DNA of 47,745 nucleotides. Origin: a bacterium. Lineage in GTDB: Bacteria; Planctomycetota; UBA1135; GCA-002686595. The notes beneath the pieces are model-generated. The model saw nothing but the letters and a program-made list of their open reading frames with translations, made no database searches and was not told the origin of the DNA. Shown in pieces: positions 33,327 through 41,733 of the stretch (positions within the stretch are counted from its first letter, which is position 1; each line of letters opens with the position of its first letter). The position numbers and the translations under genes are program-made. The stretch lies in assembly GCA_024226735.1 (NCBI GenBank), contig JAAELL010000239.1, positions 1 through 47,745 on the forward strand, written 5' to 3'.

Positions 33327-33642
33327 CTGTGAAGTTCGAAGTCACCCCGTCGCGGTACCCGGCCACCCGCCAGAGCAAGAACGTCGCGACGACCACGACG
33401 AGCCCGAACACACGCCCGTAGTGCACGTCGCGTTCGCCTGCGTCCAGCACGTCCTCCTCTCGCCACACGCGCCCGCAGAACCAGACGAGGTAGCAGAACG
33501 CGAGCCCCATCCACGCGAGCCGCCAGCAGAGCTCCTCGGGAATCCAGCCGAACCACGTGCGCGCGCGCTGCGGTCGCCAGAAGTCCAGATGCAACGCGAC
33601 GAGCGCGAGTCCGAGTATTCAGGCGAGCCTATTGGGGCGCAT
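33301..33642 (-). pseudogene. Broken small membrane protein with in-frame stop and a surface-protein tail
   Basis: From ATG 33642 the frame reads MRPNRLA, then TGA (33621-33619), then ILGLALVALHLDFWRPQ, FGWIPEELCWRLAWMGL and AFCYLVWFCGRVWREED. It looks like a small DUF3311-like membrane protein of two to three helices, broken by TGG to TGA at an apparent Trp. Instead of a normal end it runs into a third helix and GYRDGVTSNFTDADS, the terminal signature of the secreted planctomycete module seen at 22321. It therefore looks like a recombinant relic. TTG 33594 could restart it. TGA is used as a normal stop elsewhere here, so recoding is not supported. Confidence 0.65.
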
Positions 33643-33725
33643 CGCCGGCATTAACACGCTCTGAACGAAGCGGTGCAACCACTGGCTCCGGTGGAGGACA
33701 AGTGTCCACGGCAGTCGGGACAGCC

Positions 33726-33758
33726 CCCTGTCCGGCCCCCCTCCAGGGGGCTCCAGGG
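33726..33758 (+). terminator. Compound GC hairpin followed by GTTTT
   Basis: GCCCCC/GGGGGC (33735-33740 with 33746-33751) is nested in CCCTG/CAGGG (33726-33730 with 33754-33758), followed by CCGTTTT. It lies in the 242-nt gap before the lipoprotein gene and could insulate it from read-through. No upstream plus-strand gene is nearby, so its role is open. Confidence 0.45.
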
Positions 33759-33772
33759 CCGTTTTCGTGTCT

Positions 33773-33788
33773 TGGCACGCCCATTGCG
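33773..33788 (+). promoter_or_regulatory. Near-consensus sigma-54 promoter
   Basis: TGGCACG-N4-TTGC occurs at 33773-33787, with the required GG and GC spaced 12 nt apart. Only the base after TTGC deviates (G instead of A/T). It lies about 97 nt before the lipoprotein ATG, so transcription would begin near 33799, at the foot of the large hairpin. Sigma-54 promoters need an NtrC-type activator; the only such gene here is a fragment (21952-22239). Confidence 0.65.
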
Positions 33789-33796
33789 CTGTCCCT

Positions 33797-33859
33797 GGCA
33801 GCCCGGTGCGGCCGCTGGCAATTTCTTCGGCCCCTCTGCCAGCGGTCGCTCGGGCTGCC
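33797..33859 (+). promoter_or_regulatory. Large leader hairpin before the PPC-like lipoprotein gene
   Basis: Two nested perfect 9-bp stems, 33797-33805/33851-33859 and 33812-33820/33837-33845, are separated by 6- and 5-nt internal loops and capped by a 16-nt loop. The structure ends 25 nt before the start codon and leaves a TAGGAG Shine-Dalgarno (33873-33878) free. It would occupy the first ~60 nt of a transcript from the sigma-54 site, so an mRNA-stability or binding-site role is possible. Confidence 0.55.
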
Positions 33860-33884
33860 TACTCCACTTGCCTAGGAGCACGTC

Positions 33885-34538
33885 ATGCTTGCCGACAACA
33901 TCTTCTCACGCCCGTCCCGGGCCGCCCTCGCCCTGTGCGTCGGACTCGCCCTGACCGCGGGTTGCAAGAAAGGTGGCGGTAGCCATGGCCACGGCAATGG
34001 CAACGGGAACCACAACGGCCCGATCGTCTTCTTCGAGAACGAGCCCAACGACTCGCCTGGCTTCGCCGACGTGATCGGCACCGTGACCGCCGACTCGAAC
34101 TTCTTCATCGACGGCCACGTGCAGAGCTTCCCCGGCTTCGACACGGTCGACTACTTCGAGTTCTTCGTGCCGGAACCGGTCGTGATCGAGTTCATCGTCG
34201 AGGGCTTCGCGCACAACGCCGACCTCGATCTGTGCGTCTACGACCCCGACCTCGACGCGATCGTCGCATGCTTCGAGTCGCCCCTGAACCCCGAGGTCGC
34301 CGAGGTCGTCGTGCACGAGTACGGCAAGGTCTTCCAGATCCTCGTCGACGCGTACTCGGTCGACAGCGAGTACACGATCGAGGTGTTCGGCAGCCCCTAC
34401 CTCGTGCCCGTCGCCAGCCAGGGCATCGAACGTCCCGCCATCACCGTCGCGCCGGACGCCCTGGAGACCGCGGCGGCCAAGCGACCCGAGGCGGCGAAGG
34501 AAGAGGACGCGGCCACCGCGGTGCGCGAGCGGACCTGA
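33885..34538 (+). CDS. Lipoprotein with pre-peptidase C-terminal-like (PPC) beta domain
   Basis: The 217-residue lipoprotein has signal residues 1-26 with lipobox LTAGC (Cys27), then a Gly/His/Asn-rich linker (30-44) that could bind metal. A PPC-type beta-sandwich follows: NEPNDSPGFADVIG, FFIDGHV, VDYFEFFVPEPVVIEF and NADLDLCVYDPDLDAIVAC. The C terminus (about 180-217) is Ala/Glu-rich and disordered. A good Shine-Dalgarno (TAGGAG, 6 nt before ATG) supports the start. It has its own sigma-54-like promoter and leader hairpin and is followed by two strong hairpins, so it is probably transcribed alone. PPC domains usually serve export, anchoring or binding. Confidence 0.75.
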   Translation: MLADNIFSRPSRAALALCVGLALTAGCKKGGGSHGHGNGNGNHNGPIVFFENEPNDSPGFADVIGTVTADSNFFIDGHVQSFPGFDTVDYFEFFVPEPVVIEFIVEGFAHNADLDLCVYDPDLDAIVACFESPLNPEVAEVVVHEYGKVFQILVDAYSVDSEYTIEVFGSPYLVPVASQGIERPAITVAPDALETAAAKRPEAAKEEDAATAVRERT

Positions 34539-34554
34539 ACGCGGTCCCCGCCGA

Positions 34555-34651
34555 GCGGCCCCGGGCTCCGGGGGGAGCCCGCTGGCCGCGCGGGGAACGC
34601 TGTCTGGGGGATTGATTGGGCGGGTCGGATCCGAACGGGTCCGACCCGCCC
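34555..34651 (+). terminator. Tandem strong hairpins after the lipoprotein gene
   Basis: First hairpin: GGGCTCC/GGAGCCC (34563-34569 with 34574-34580), extended by GCGGCC/GGCCGC (34555-34560 with 34584-34589). Second: a perfect 12-bp stem, 34618-34629 with 34640-34651 and a 10-nt loop, followed by a pyrimidine-rich CTCCTCTCTCCT tract. They probably end the lipoprotein transcript before the sulfatase-fold genes. Confidence 0.65.
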
Positions 34652-34722
34652 TCCTCTCTCCTGTCCAAGAATGAGCGAATTGCCTGCGTTCCCTCTTCGC
34701 ACCGCTTCGATACGCTACGCGG

Positions 34723-37023
34723 ATGCGTCCCTTCGCCCCCCTTCTCCTCGCCTGCGTCTGCGCCCTGAGCGCCTGCAGCGACGACTTCGAGGCCACCGGT
34801 CCGGGCCGCCTCGAGCGCCCCACGCTGACCCGCGCCACGCCGCTCGAGGCGCCCATACGGCCGCGGCGGACGGCTCGGCTCGAGCTGCCCGAGGGCACAG
34901 CTCCGTGGACCGTCGCGGGTGAGCACGACGTCGACTCGCGCGAGCAGCGCGCGGGACAGGAGCGTGAAGAGCGCTTCCTGCGCTTCGAGGAGAGTGGTCC
35001 GTGGAAGCTCGCCGTGCCCGGCAGCTTCGACCCGCTGCAGTTCAACCAGGTCGTCGTCCGCGGCCGCTTCCGCAGCAACGTGTCGATCGAGCTGACACTC
35101 TCCGCGGACGGTGAGCCGTCGTACACCCCGCCCGCGCTCGCGAGCGTGAACAACGAGCGCGAGCAGATCGTGCTCTTCGACCTGCCCTACGTGCGCCAGA
35201 TCCCGTTCGTCTACGACACGATCGAGCTCGCGTTCGCGCCGGTCGAGGACGGTGAGTCGAAGCCGTTCGAGCTGTACTCGATCGACCTGATCGACCTGCC
35301 GATCGAGCTGTACATGCCCGACGTCGAGACTGCGGGGGGGCTGATCGATCTCGGCGTCGAGTCGCGGCACGGCGTCGGCCTCGCCTCGGGTGCCCCGGCC
35401 TCGTGCGAGTTCCCCGTACAGGAGGGCGATCGCATGACGTTCGCCCTCGGCCTCTTGCCTAGGCTGCGCGCGAACGGTCGCTCGCCGCGCGTGCGCGTCG
35501 AGCTCGAGGCGGACGGCGTCTCGGACGCGGAGACGTTTCGGCTCGAGAACGACGACGGCGATCGCTCGCGCTGGCACGAGGAGCGCATCGACCTCGCGCG
35601 CTTCGCCGGGCGCACGGTGCGCGCGACCTTCACCTACGAGCTGGACAAGGACCGGCGCGGCATCTGCGCGCTGGCCAACCTCGAGGTGTGGCGCCCGGGC
35701 AAGACGCCCAAGGCGGTGTTCTTCGTCACCTCCGACACGCACCGCGGCGACCACCTCGGCTCGGCGGAGTCGGGCATCGTCATCGAGACCCCCATCATCG
35801 ACGCGCTCGCGCGACGCGGCATCCTGTTCGAGGACTGCTGGTCGACGACGAACGTCACCTCGCCCTCGCACGTGTCGATGATGACGGGCGTGCACCCGCG
35901 CGACCACCGCATCATCGGCAACCTCGCACGCATGTCGGACGAAGCCGACACGCTCGCCGAAGCGTTCCGCGCGGCGGGCTTCGCGACCGTTGGTGTCGTC
36001 AGCGTCACGCACCTCGGGCCGCGCGGCACCGGGCTCGGACAGGGCTTCGATCGCATGATCGGTCCGTTGCGGTCCCCGTGGGACGCCGAGGTCGCGGTAG
36101 GACACTTGATGGACCTGATCGGCGCGTCGGAGGGCAAGCCGATCTTCGCGTGGCTGCACGTGTTCGACGCGCACCACCCCTACGGTCCGCCCGGCTCGTT
36201 CGACCGCAAGTACTACCCTGAGAACAAGGACCCCTTCGATCCGAGCCTGCCGAAACCCGAGATCGAAGAGGGCCTGATCCCCAAAGATCTCGCCGACGTG
36301 CGCGACCTCGAGTTCCCGCGCAGTCAGTACCGCGCCGAGATCAGCTACCTCGACCGCGAGCTGCAGCGCTTGCTCGACATGGTCACGATGCAGGACGCGT
36401 TGATCGCGGTGACTTCAGACCACGGCGAGATCCTCGAGAAGGACGGGACCTACTTCAACCACTCGGCGATCTTCCCCGACACGCTACACGTGCCGCTCGT
36501 TCTCGCCGGGCCGGGCATCGAGAGCGGATTGCGCGTGAAGGCTTCGGTCGAGAATATCGACGTCGGACGCACGCTGCTCGACCTCGCCGGGTGCGGCTCC
36601 GCCGACTTCCCCGGACGCAACCTGCTGTTCGCCGTCCGCGCAGAGGCGAACGAGCGGCCGCCGCGTTTCGCGCTCGCGGCCAACGCGACGTCGGCGTCGA
36701 TCACCGAGGGGCGCTGGCACCTGATGCTGCACCTGCGCAACCACAAGGGGCTCATGCGCCGCAAGCGGCTCAAGCACGAGGTCGAGCTGTACGACATCGA
36801 GGCCGACCCCGAGTGTCTCGTCGACCGCGAGGACGACGAGCCGGATAGGGTGCGCGAGCTCAAGGGGAAGCTGATCGAGTGGCTCGCTCGCAAAGAGGGC
36901 GCGACGCTCATGCAGCGCCTCACGCACACGACCGCGGGCCTGAAAGAGCTCGGTGCTCTGGGCTACGCGACGGCCGAGGAGACGGTCGACCTGGAAAAGC
37001 CGTGGTACGTGGAGAGGAAGTGA
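34723..37023 (+). CDS. Sulfatase-fold lipoprotein with Thr nucleophile, paralog 1
   Basis: The 766-residue exported lipoprotein (lipobox LSAC, Cys18) has an N-terminal beta-sandwich region (about 60-325) and a C-terminal alkaline-phosphatase/sulfatase-superfamily domain. Metal-site motifs are TSDTHRGDHLG (Asp338) and TSDHGE (Asp566, His567). At the sulfatase nucleophile motif (C/S-x-P-S-R) it reads T379-S-P-S-H, so Thr replaces the residue converted to formylglycine. Thr is the nucleophile in phosphodiesterase/phosphatase and phosphotransferase members, so phosphoester chemistry is as likely as sulfate release. It is the first of three tandem paralogs; its stop overlaps the next gene's GTG by 4 nt (GTGA). 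Confidence 0.85.
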   Translation: MRPFAPLLLACVCALSACSDDFEATGPGRLERPTLTRATPLEAPIRPRRTARLELPEGTAPWTVAGEHDVDSREQRAGQEREERFLRFEESGPWKLAVPGSFDPLQFNQVVVRGRFRSNVSIELTLSADGEPSYTPPALASVNNEREQIVLFDLPYVRQIPFVYDTIELAFAPVEDGESKPFELYSIDLIDLPIELYMPDVETAGGLIDLGVESRHGVGLASGAPASCEFPVQEGDRMTFALGLLPRLRANGRSPRVRVELEADGVSDAETFRLENDDGDRSRWHEERIDLARFAGRTVRATFTYELDKDRRGICALANLEVWRPGKTPKAVFFVTSDTHRGDHLGSAESGIVIETPIIDALARRGILFEDCWSTTNVTSPSHVSMMTGVHPRDHRIIGNLARMSDEADTLAEAFRAAGFATVGVVSVTHLGPRGTGLGQGFDRMIGPLRSPWDAEVAVGHLMDLIGASEGKPIFAWLHVFDAHHPYGPPGSFDRKYYPENKDPFDPSLPKPEIEEGLIPKDLADVRDLEFPRSQYRAEISYLDRELQRLLDMVTMQDALIAVTSDHGEILEKDGTYFNHSAIFPDTLHVPLVLAGPGIESGLRVKASVENIDVGRTLLDLAGCGSADFPGRNLLFAVRAEANERPPRFALAANATSASITEGRWHLMLHLRNHKGLMRRKRLKHEVELYDIEADPECLVDREDDEPDRVRELKGKLIEWLARKEGATLMQRLTHTTAGLKELGALGYATAEETVDLEKPWYVERK

Positions 37024-39350
37024 AGCTGCTCGAACGCTCAACGTCACTCTGCTTGGCGCTCGTGCTCCTGCTTGGCGCAGCCGGGTGTAGCGACGCGGAG
37101 CAGGCGCCGGCGACGTACTCGCGTCTCGCGCTCGAAGCCCGGCCCGCCTACGCCGACTTCGTGCCCGAGAGCGTCGCGCGCCTCGAGCCATCGGAAACGA
37201 CGTGGAAGGGCACGGCCCCGGACGGCGCGAAGTTCGTCGAGATCTTCGGACCGGAGGACGCGGGCGACGAGCGCATCCCGGCGCTGTGGCTGCAGGGCGA
37301 GGCGCAGAAGTGGGTCTCGATCGAGGGCGAGTTCGACCCGACCACGTTCAACCAAGCGACGATCGCGATCACCTCGTTCGGCTCGAACCCCGAGTTCGCG
37401 CGCATCGAGTGCCGGCGCGCGGGCGAGACGATCGCCAGCTCGGATTGGACGAGCTTCCAGTCGTCCAAGCACCCCAGACACGTGCCGTGCCCGCTGCCCG
37501 ACCTGCGCCGCGTGCGCGGGAGCTTCGACGAGCTGCGCGTCGGCGTCGCGGGACGGACGGCGACCTCGTGCGTCAGCCGCGTCGACCTGGCCAAGCTCCC
37601 CGAGCACGCGACCCAGCCGCCGGGATCGGGCCCGGGAGTCGCCACGCCGCTCGGCGAGGATGCGCGTCGCGCGTACGGCCTTTCCAGCGCGCACCCGCTC
37701 ACGGTCGAGTGCGAAGTGCCGCCCGGCGCGGAGCTCGTGTTCGCCTACGGCTCGAAGCCGAGCCTGCGCGTCGCGGACGAGGAGGCGACGCTCGCGGTCG
37801 TCCTGCGCCGCGGCGACACGGCCCGTCTGCGCATGGAGTTCGAGATCGACTCCGACCCCGAGGCACCGGGCGCCTGGAGCACGGCGCGCCTCGACCTCGC
37901 GGACTTCGCCGGCCGGCGCGTCGCGATCGCGTTCGAGCTGGCGTGCGCCGCAGACCACGAAGCCTTCGCCCTGGTCGGCGAGCCCGCGCTGCGCCGGCGC
38001 GGGGCACCGCGCCCGAACGTGCTGCTCGTCACCTCGGACACGCACCGCGCGGACCACCTCGGCGTGTCCCCCGGCGAGCCGCTGGTCGACACGCCACACC
38101 TCGACGCGCTCGCCGCCCGCGGCGTCGTGTTCGACGACGCGTACTCCTCGACCAACGTCACGCTGCCCTCGCACGTCGCGCTGATGACCGCGCTGCACCC
38201 GCGGGACACGCGCATCATCAACAACAACCAGCCCCTCATCGACGAGGCCGTGACGCTCGCGGAGCAGTTCGCGGACGCCGGCTACCGCACGCTCGCAGCC
38301 ACGTCCGCCCACCACCTCGCCGCCGAGCGCAGCGGGCTCGGACAGGGCTTCGAGCGACTCGACGCGCCGAAGAGCGCGGAACGCCGGGGCGACGCAACCG
38401 TCGAGATCCTCGAGGGCTGGCTCGCCGAGACGGACGGAGAGCCCCTGTTCGTTTGGCTCCACCTGTTCGACGCCCATGCGCCCTACGCCCCGCCCGGCGA
38501 CTTCGACCGCAAGTACTACGAGACGGACGCCGATCCCTTCGACGCCGCCCAGCCGCTGGCGGTCGAGGAGCGCTTGATCCCCCCCCACCTCACCGGTCTG
38601 ACCGACGCCGACTACCCTTGGCAGCAATACCGCGCCGAGGTCGACTACCTCGACACGCAGCTCGGCCGCGTGCTCGGGCACACACGTCTCGAGGACGCGA
38701 TCGTCGCGTTCACGGCCGACCACGGCGAGGCGTTCGGCTTCCACGGGCGCGTCTTCTGGGACCACGCCGAGCTCTATCCCGATTCGGTGCACGTGCCGCT
38801 GATCCTCGCCTGGCCGGGCGCCCCCGGCGGCGAGCGCACGACGACGCCCGTGCGGCAGATCGACGTCGCGCGGACGCTGCTCGACCTCGCCGGGATCACC
38901 GCCCCGGACATCGGCGGGCGCGACCTGCGCTGGGCGCTCGACGACGGCGTCGCGCCCGATGCGCGCTTCCTGTTGTCCTCCTACGGCTTCTCCGCGGCCG
39001 TCAACCAGGGGGGCTGGCTCCTGATCCTGCACCTGCAGGACCATTGGCAGGAAGCGGTTCGCCACAAGCGTCGCGCCCACTCGGTCGAGCTCTTCGACCT
39101 GAGGCGCGATCCCGACTGCGCGACGGACCTCGTCGATGCCGAGCCCGAGCGCGCACGGGCGCTGCGCCGCATGCTCCTCGAGTGGCTCGACCGCGCCGAC
39201 GCGCGCGGCCTGGCGGGCTCGAGCGCGATGACCCTCGAGGCCGCACAGAACCTCGCGGCACTCGGCTACGCGGAAGGTACGCAAGAAGCCCCCGCCGCTT
39301 GGTACGCTCCCGACCCCGAGAACGAATGGTGCAAACGCTTCGCAGAATGA
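37020..39350 (+). CDS. Sulfatase-fold lipoprotein with Thr nucleophile, paralog 2
   Basis: The 776-residue lipoprotein (GTG start; lipobox GAAGC, Cys23) has the same plan as paralog 1. A beta-sandwich half has segments such as LRMEFEIDSDPEAPGAWSTA and LADFAGRRVAIAFEL. The superfamily domain has TSDTHRADHLG (Asp340), NVT-LPSHV with Thr381 at the nucleophile position, WLHLFDAHAPY and TADHGEAFG (Asp567, His568). The C-terminal WYAPDPENEW recalls the end of paralog 3. The GTGA overlap with gene 1, and an overlap with gene 3, indicate one transcript with coupled translation. Substrate is unknown; a surface phospho- or sulfo-glycan is plausible but unproven. Confidence 0.85.
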   Translation: MKLLERSTSLCLALVLLLGAAGCSDAEQAPATYSRLALEARPAYADFVPESVARLEPSETTWKGTAPDGAKFVEIFGPEDAGDERIPALWLQGEAQKWVSIEGEFDPTTFNQATIAITSFGSNPEFARIECRRAGETIASSDWTSFQSSKHPRHVPCPLPDLRRVRGSFDELRVGVAGRTATSCVSRVDLAKLPEHATQPPGSGPGVATPLGEDARRAYGLSSAHPLTVECEVPPGAELVFAYGSKPSLRVADEEATLAVVLRRGDTARLRMEFEIDSDPEAPGAWSTARLDLADFAGRRVAIAFELACAADHEAFALVGEPALRRRGAPRPNVLLVTSDTHRADHLGVSPGEPLVDTPHLDALAARGVVFDDAYSSTNVTLPSHVALMTALHPRDTRIINNNQPLIDEAVTLAEQFADAGYRTLAATSAHHLAAERSGLGQGFERLDAPKSAERRGDATVEILEGWLAETDGEPLFVWLHLFDAHAPYAPPGDFDRKYYETDADPFDAAQPLAVEERLIPPHLTGLTDADYPWQQYRAEVDYLDTQLGRVLGHTRLEDAIVAFTADHGEAFGFHGRVFWDHAELYPDSVHVPLILAWPGAPGGERTTTPVRQIDVARTLLDLAGITAPDIGGRDLRWALDDGVAPDARFLLSSYGFSAAVNQGGWLLILHLQDHWQEAVRHKRRAHSVELFDLRRDPDCATDLVDAEPERARALRRMLLEWLDRADARGLAGSSAMTLEAAQNLAALGYAEGTQEAPAAWYAPDPENEWCKRFAE

Positions 39351-41713
39351 GCCCGGTCGCGATCCTCGTGGGGATCGCACTCGTCGGTATCGCCGCCTGG
39401 GGATGGTTCCGTCCGCGCGGGCCGATCGTGCACGAGGGGCGCTGGTCCTTCGAGCGGATCGGGCTGCGGCCGAGCGTGCCGTACGCCTCGCGCGACGCGA
39501 AGCTCGTGCATGCGCTGACGCCGCCCGACGGCCTCGCGCCCTGGAACGGATTCGCCGCCGCGCCCCTGGCGATCGTCGACGTGCCGATCCGCACCGAGGA
39601 GGGAACGCAGGACCAGAAGGGCGTGCGCGTCGAGGGCGCCGAGGCCAAGGAGCTGCGTATCCCCGGACCGTTCGAGCCGGGTGCGTTCAACCGCGTCGTC
39701 ACGTTGATCCGCGCCCACCACGACGCCGAGACAGTGAACGTCGTCCTGCGCTCGGGCGGCGAGCAGCTCGAGGCTTCGGGTTGGAAGGAGGTGCACCCGT
39801 CACGGCAGGCCGAGATCTTCACGTTCGAGCTCCCCGGCGCGCGCCGTCTGACCGAAGCCGAGATCGACAAGGTCGACGAGGTCGTCCTGCAGTTCCAATC
39901 CGGCGGCGGAGTGACGGACGTCGTGTCGCTGTCGCTCATGCAGCGTCCCGCCCACGACTTCTTGCCCGCGCACGCCGAGGACAGTGAGGCCTCGACCGGC
40001 GGCCTCGTGCGCGTCGGCGACGAGCTGCGGCGCGCGTTCGGTCTGTCGAGCGAGCACCCACTCACGGGCACGTTCGTCGTCGGCGACACGACGGAGCTCG
40101 TGTTCTCGTACGGCCACTTCCAGCCCTTGCGCATGTGGAGCGACCGCAGCGTCGTCACGGCGACGATCGCGGGCGAGGACGGCTCGAGCTGGTCGGACAC
40201 GTTCGCGCTCGAGAAGAAGTTCCCGACGCGAGCCGAGTGGCACACGGCCAGCGTCGACCTCACGCGCTTCCAGGGCCAGCGGGTGACGCTGACGCTCGAG
40301 CTCGAGAGCCGCGGCGAGCACGAGGCCTTCTGTGTCCTCGGTGAGCCGATCCAGCGCAGGCGCGGCCAGAACGCGCCGCTGGTGCTCTTGATCAGCTCGG
40401 ACACGCACCGCGCGGACCACCTGGGAATGACCGGCAAGCGTGTCGTCCAGACGCCGACGCTCGACGCACTGGCGCGGCGCGGCGTGCTCTTCGACAACTG
40501 CTACTCGTCGACGAACGTCACCAACCCATCGCACGTCGCGCTCCTGACCGGAGTGCACCCGCGCGACACGCGCGTCGTCAACAACCGCACGCCACTCGCG
40601 AGCCAGGCGACCACGCTCGCCGAGGAGTACCGCGCGGCGGGCTACCGCACGCTGGCGGCGCTCTCCGCCCACCACCTGCTCGATTCGAGCAGCGGCCTCG
40701 GCCAGGGCTTCGACCGCATGAGCGCGCCGAACTTCGGCGACCGCAACGCGAACTTGACGATCGACGTGCTCGAGGAGTGGCTCGACGACGCGGCGGGCGA
40801 GCCGACGTTCGTGTGGCTGCACCTCTTCGATGCGCACGCACCGTACGGGCCCCCGCAGCCGTTCGACCGCAAGTACTACGACAAGAACAAGGACCCGTTC
40901 GAGGGAGACCCGCCGGCGGACATGTCCGAGCGCCTCTTCCCCGAAGACCTCGAGGGGCTGAACGACCTCGACTATCCGTACCAACAGTACCGCGCGGAGG
41001 TCGACTACCTCGACGCGCAGCTCGCCCGCATCCTCGATCGCCCGCGGGCGCTGGCCGGGATCGTCGCCTTCACCGCCGACCACGGCGAGTCATTCGGGCA
41101 CAACGGCGTGTACTGGGACCACGCGGAGCTCTACCCGAGCAACGTGCACATTCCCCTGATCCTCGCCTGGCCCGACGCCCCCGCCGAGCAGCGCACCGCG
41201 CACCCGGTCAGCCAGATCGACATCGGACGAACCCTGCTCGAGCTGTCGGGCATCGAGACCGAGTACCCCGGCCGCGACCTACGCGAAGCGCTGACCGAGG
41301 ACGCGCCGGACGACGCGCGCTTCCTGCTCGCCGCCCACGGATTCTCCTCGGCGGTGCAGAGCGGCAAGTGGCTCCTGATGCTCCACCACCGCCGCCACCA
41401 CCAGTGGGCCGTGAAGGACGAACGGCAGGCGTACCAGGTCGAGCTCTACGACCTGGTCGCCGACCCCGGCTGCGACAACGACCTCGTCGAGCCCGAATTC
41501 GAGACGGCCAAGCGCCTGCGCGCGAGCCTCATCCGCTGGCTCGAGAACGCCGACCCGCAGGGGCTCGCCACGTCCACCGAGCTCTCGGCGGAAGCCGCCG
41601 AGAGCCTCGCGGCTCTCGGCTACACGAGCGCGCCCGACGACACGGCGGGCGCGTGGTGGGACCCGGATCCGAAGAAGGACAAGCACGGATGGCTGTCGCG
41701 GTTCGAGGACTGA
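39326..41713 (+). CDS. Sulfatase-fold membrane-anchored enzyme with Thr nucleophile, paralog 3
   Basis: From ATG 39326 the protein has 795 residues and an N-terminal signal anchor (VAILVGIALVGIAAWGWF) with no lipobox. ATG 39347, overlapping the previous stop as ATGA, is the alternative (788 residues). The earlier start is preferred because its Arg-Arg before the helix gives a better export signal. The catalytic half shows SSDTHRADHLG (Asp359), Thr399 in NVT-NPSHV, FVWLHLFDAHAPYGPP and TADHGESFG (Asp585, His586). It resembles paralog 2 more than paralog 1, judging by shared motifs. It ends the operon; the relic-containing gap follows. Confidence 0.85.
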   Translation: MVQTLRRMSPVAILVGIALVGIAAWGWFRPRGPIVHEGRWSFERIGLRPSVPYASRDAKLVHALTPPDGLAPWNGFAAAPLAIVDVPIRTEEGTQDQKGVRVEGAEAKELRIPGPFEPGAFNRVVTLIRAHHDAETVNVVLRSGGEQLEASGWKEVHPSRQAEIFTFELPGARRLTEAEIDKVDEVVLQFQSGGGVTDVVSLSLMQRPAHDFLPAHAEDSEASTGGLVRVGDELRRAFGLSSEHPLTGTFVVGDTTELVFSYGHFQPLRMWSDRSVVTATIAGEDGSSWSDTFALEKKFPTRAEWHTASVDLTRFQGQRVTLTLELESRGEHEAFCVLGEPIQRRRGQNAPLVLLISSDTHRADHLGMTGKRVVQTPTLDALARRGVLFDNCYSSTNVTNPSHVALLTGVHPRDTRVVNNRTPLASQATTLAEEYRAAGYRTLAALSAHHLLDSSSGLGQGFDRMSAPNFGDRNANLTIDVLEEWLDDAAGEPTFVWLHLFDAHAPYGPPQPFDRKYYDKNKDPFEGDPPADMSERLFPEDLEGLNDLDYPYQQYRAEVDYLDAQLARILDRPRALAGIVAFTADHGESFGHNGVYWDHAELYPSNVHIPLILAWPDAPAEQRTAHPVSQIDIGRTLLELSGIETEYPGRDLREALTEDAPDDARFLLAAHGFSSAVQSGKWLLMLHHRRHHQWAVKDERQAYQVELYDLVADPGCDNDLVEPEFETAKRLRASLIRWLENADPQGLATSTELSAEAAESLAALGYTSAPDDTAGAWWDPDPKKDKHGWLSRFED

Positions 41714-41733
41714 CGCCCCGTAGCGCGTTCGAG

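Noticed and set aside
33619..33621. TGA read as tryptophan in the membrane-protein relic
   Set aside because: TGA is the normal stop of several intact genes here (for example ruvA and malate dehydrogenase), and Trp is encoded by TGG.
37044..39380. A 778-codon open frame on the minus strand opposite the second sulfatase-fold gene, and similar long antisense frames elsewhere
   Set aside because: High GC makes stop codons rare in shadow frames; composition is Arg/Ala/Val/Glu-biased and no family motif is present, while the plus strand has clear domains.
29937..41713. Kinase-SUMF1 as a formylglycine activator of the three neighbouring sulfatases
   Set aside because: The SUMF1 domain lacks the catalytic Cys pair and the enzymes have Thr, not Cys or Ser, at the modified position.
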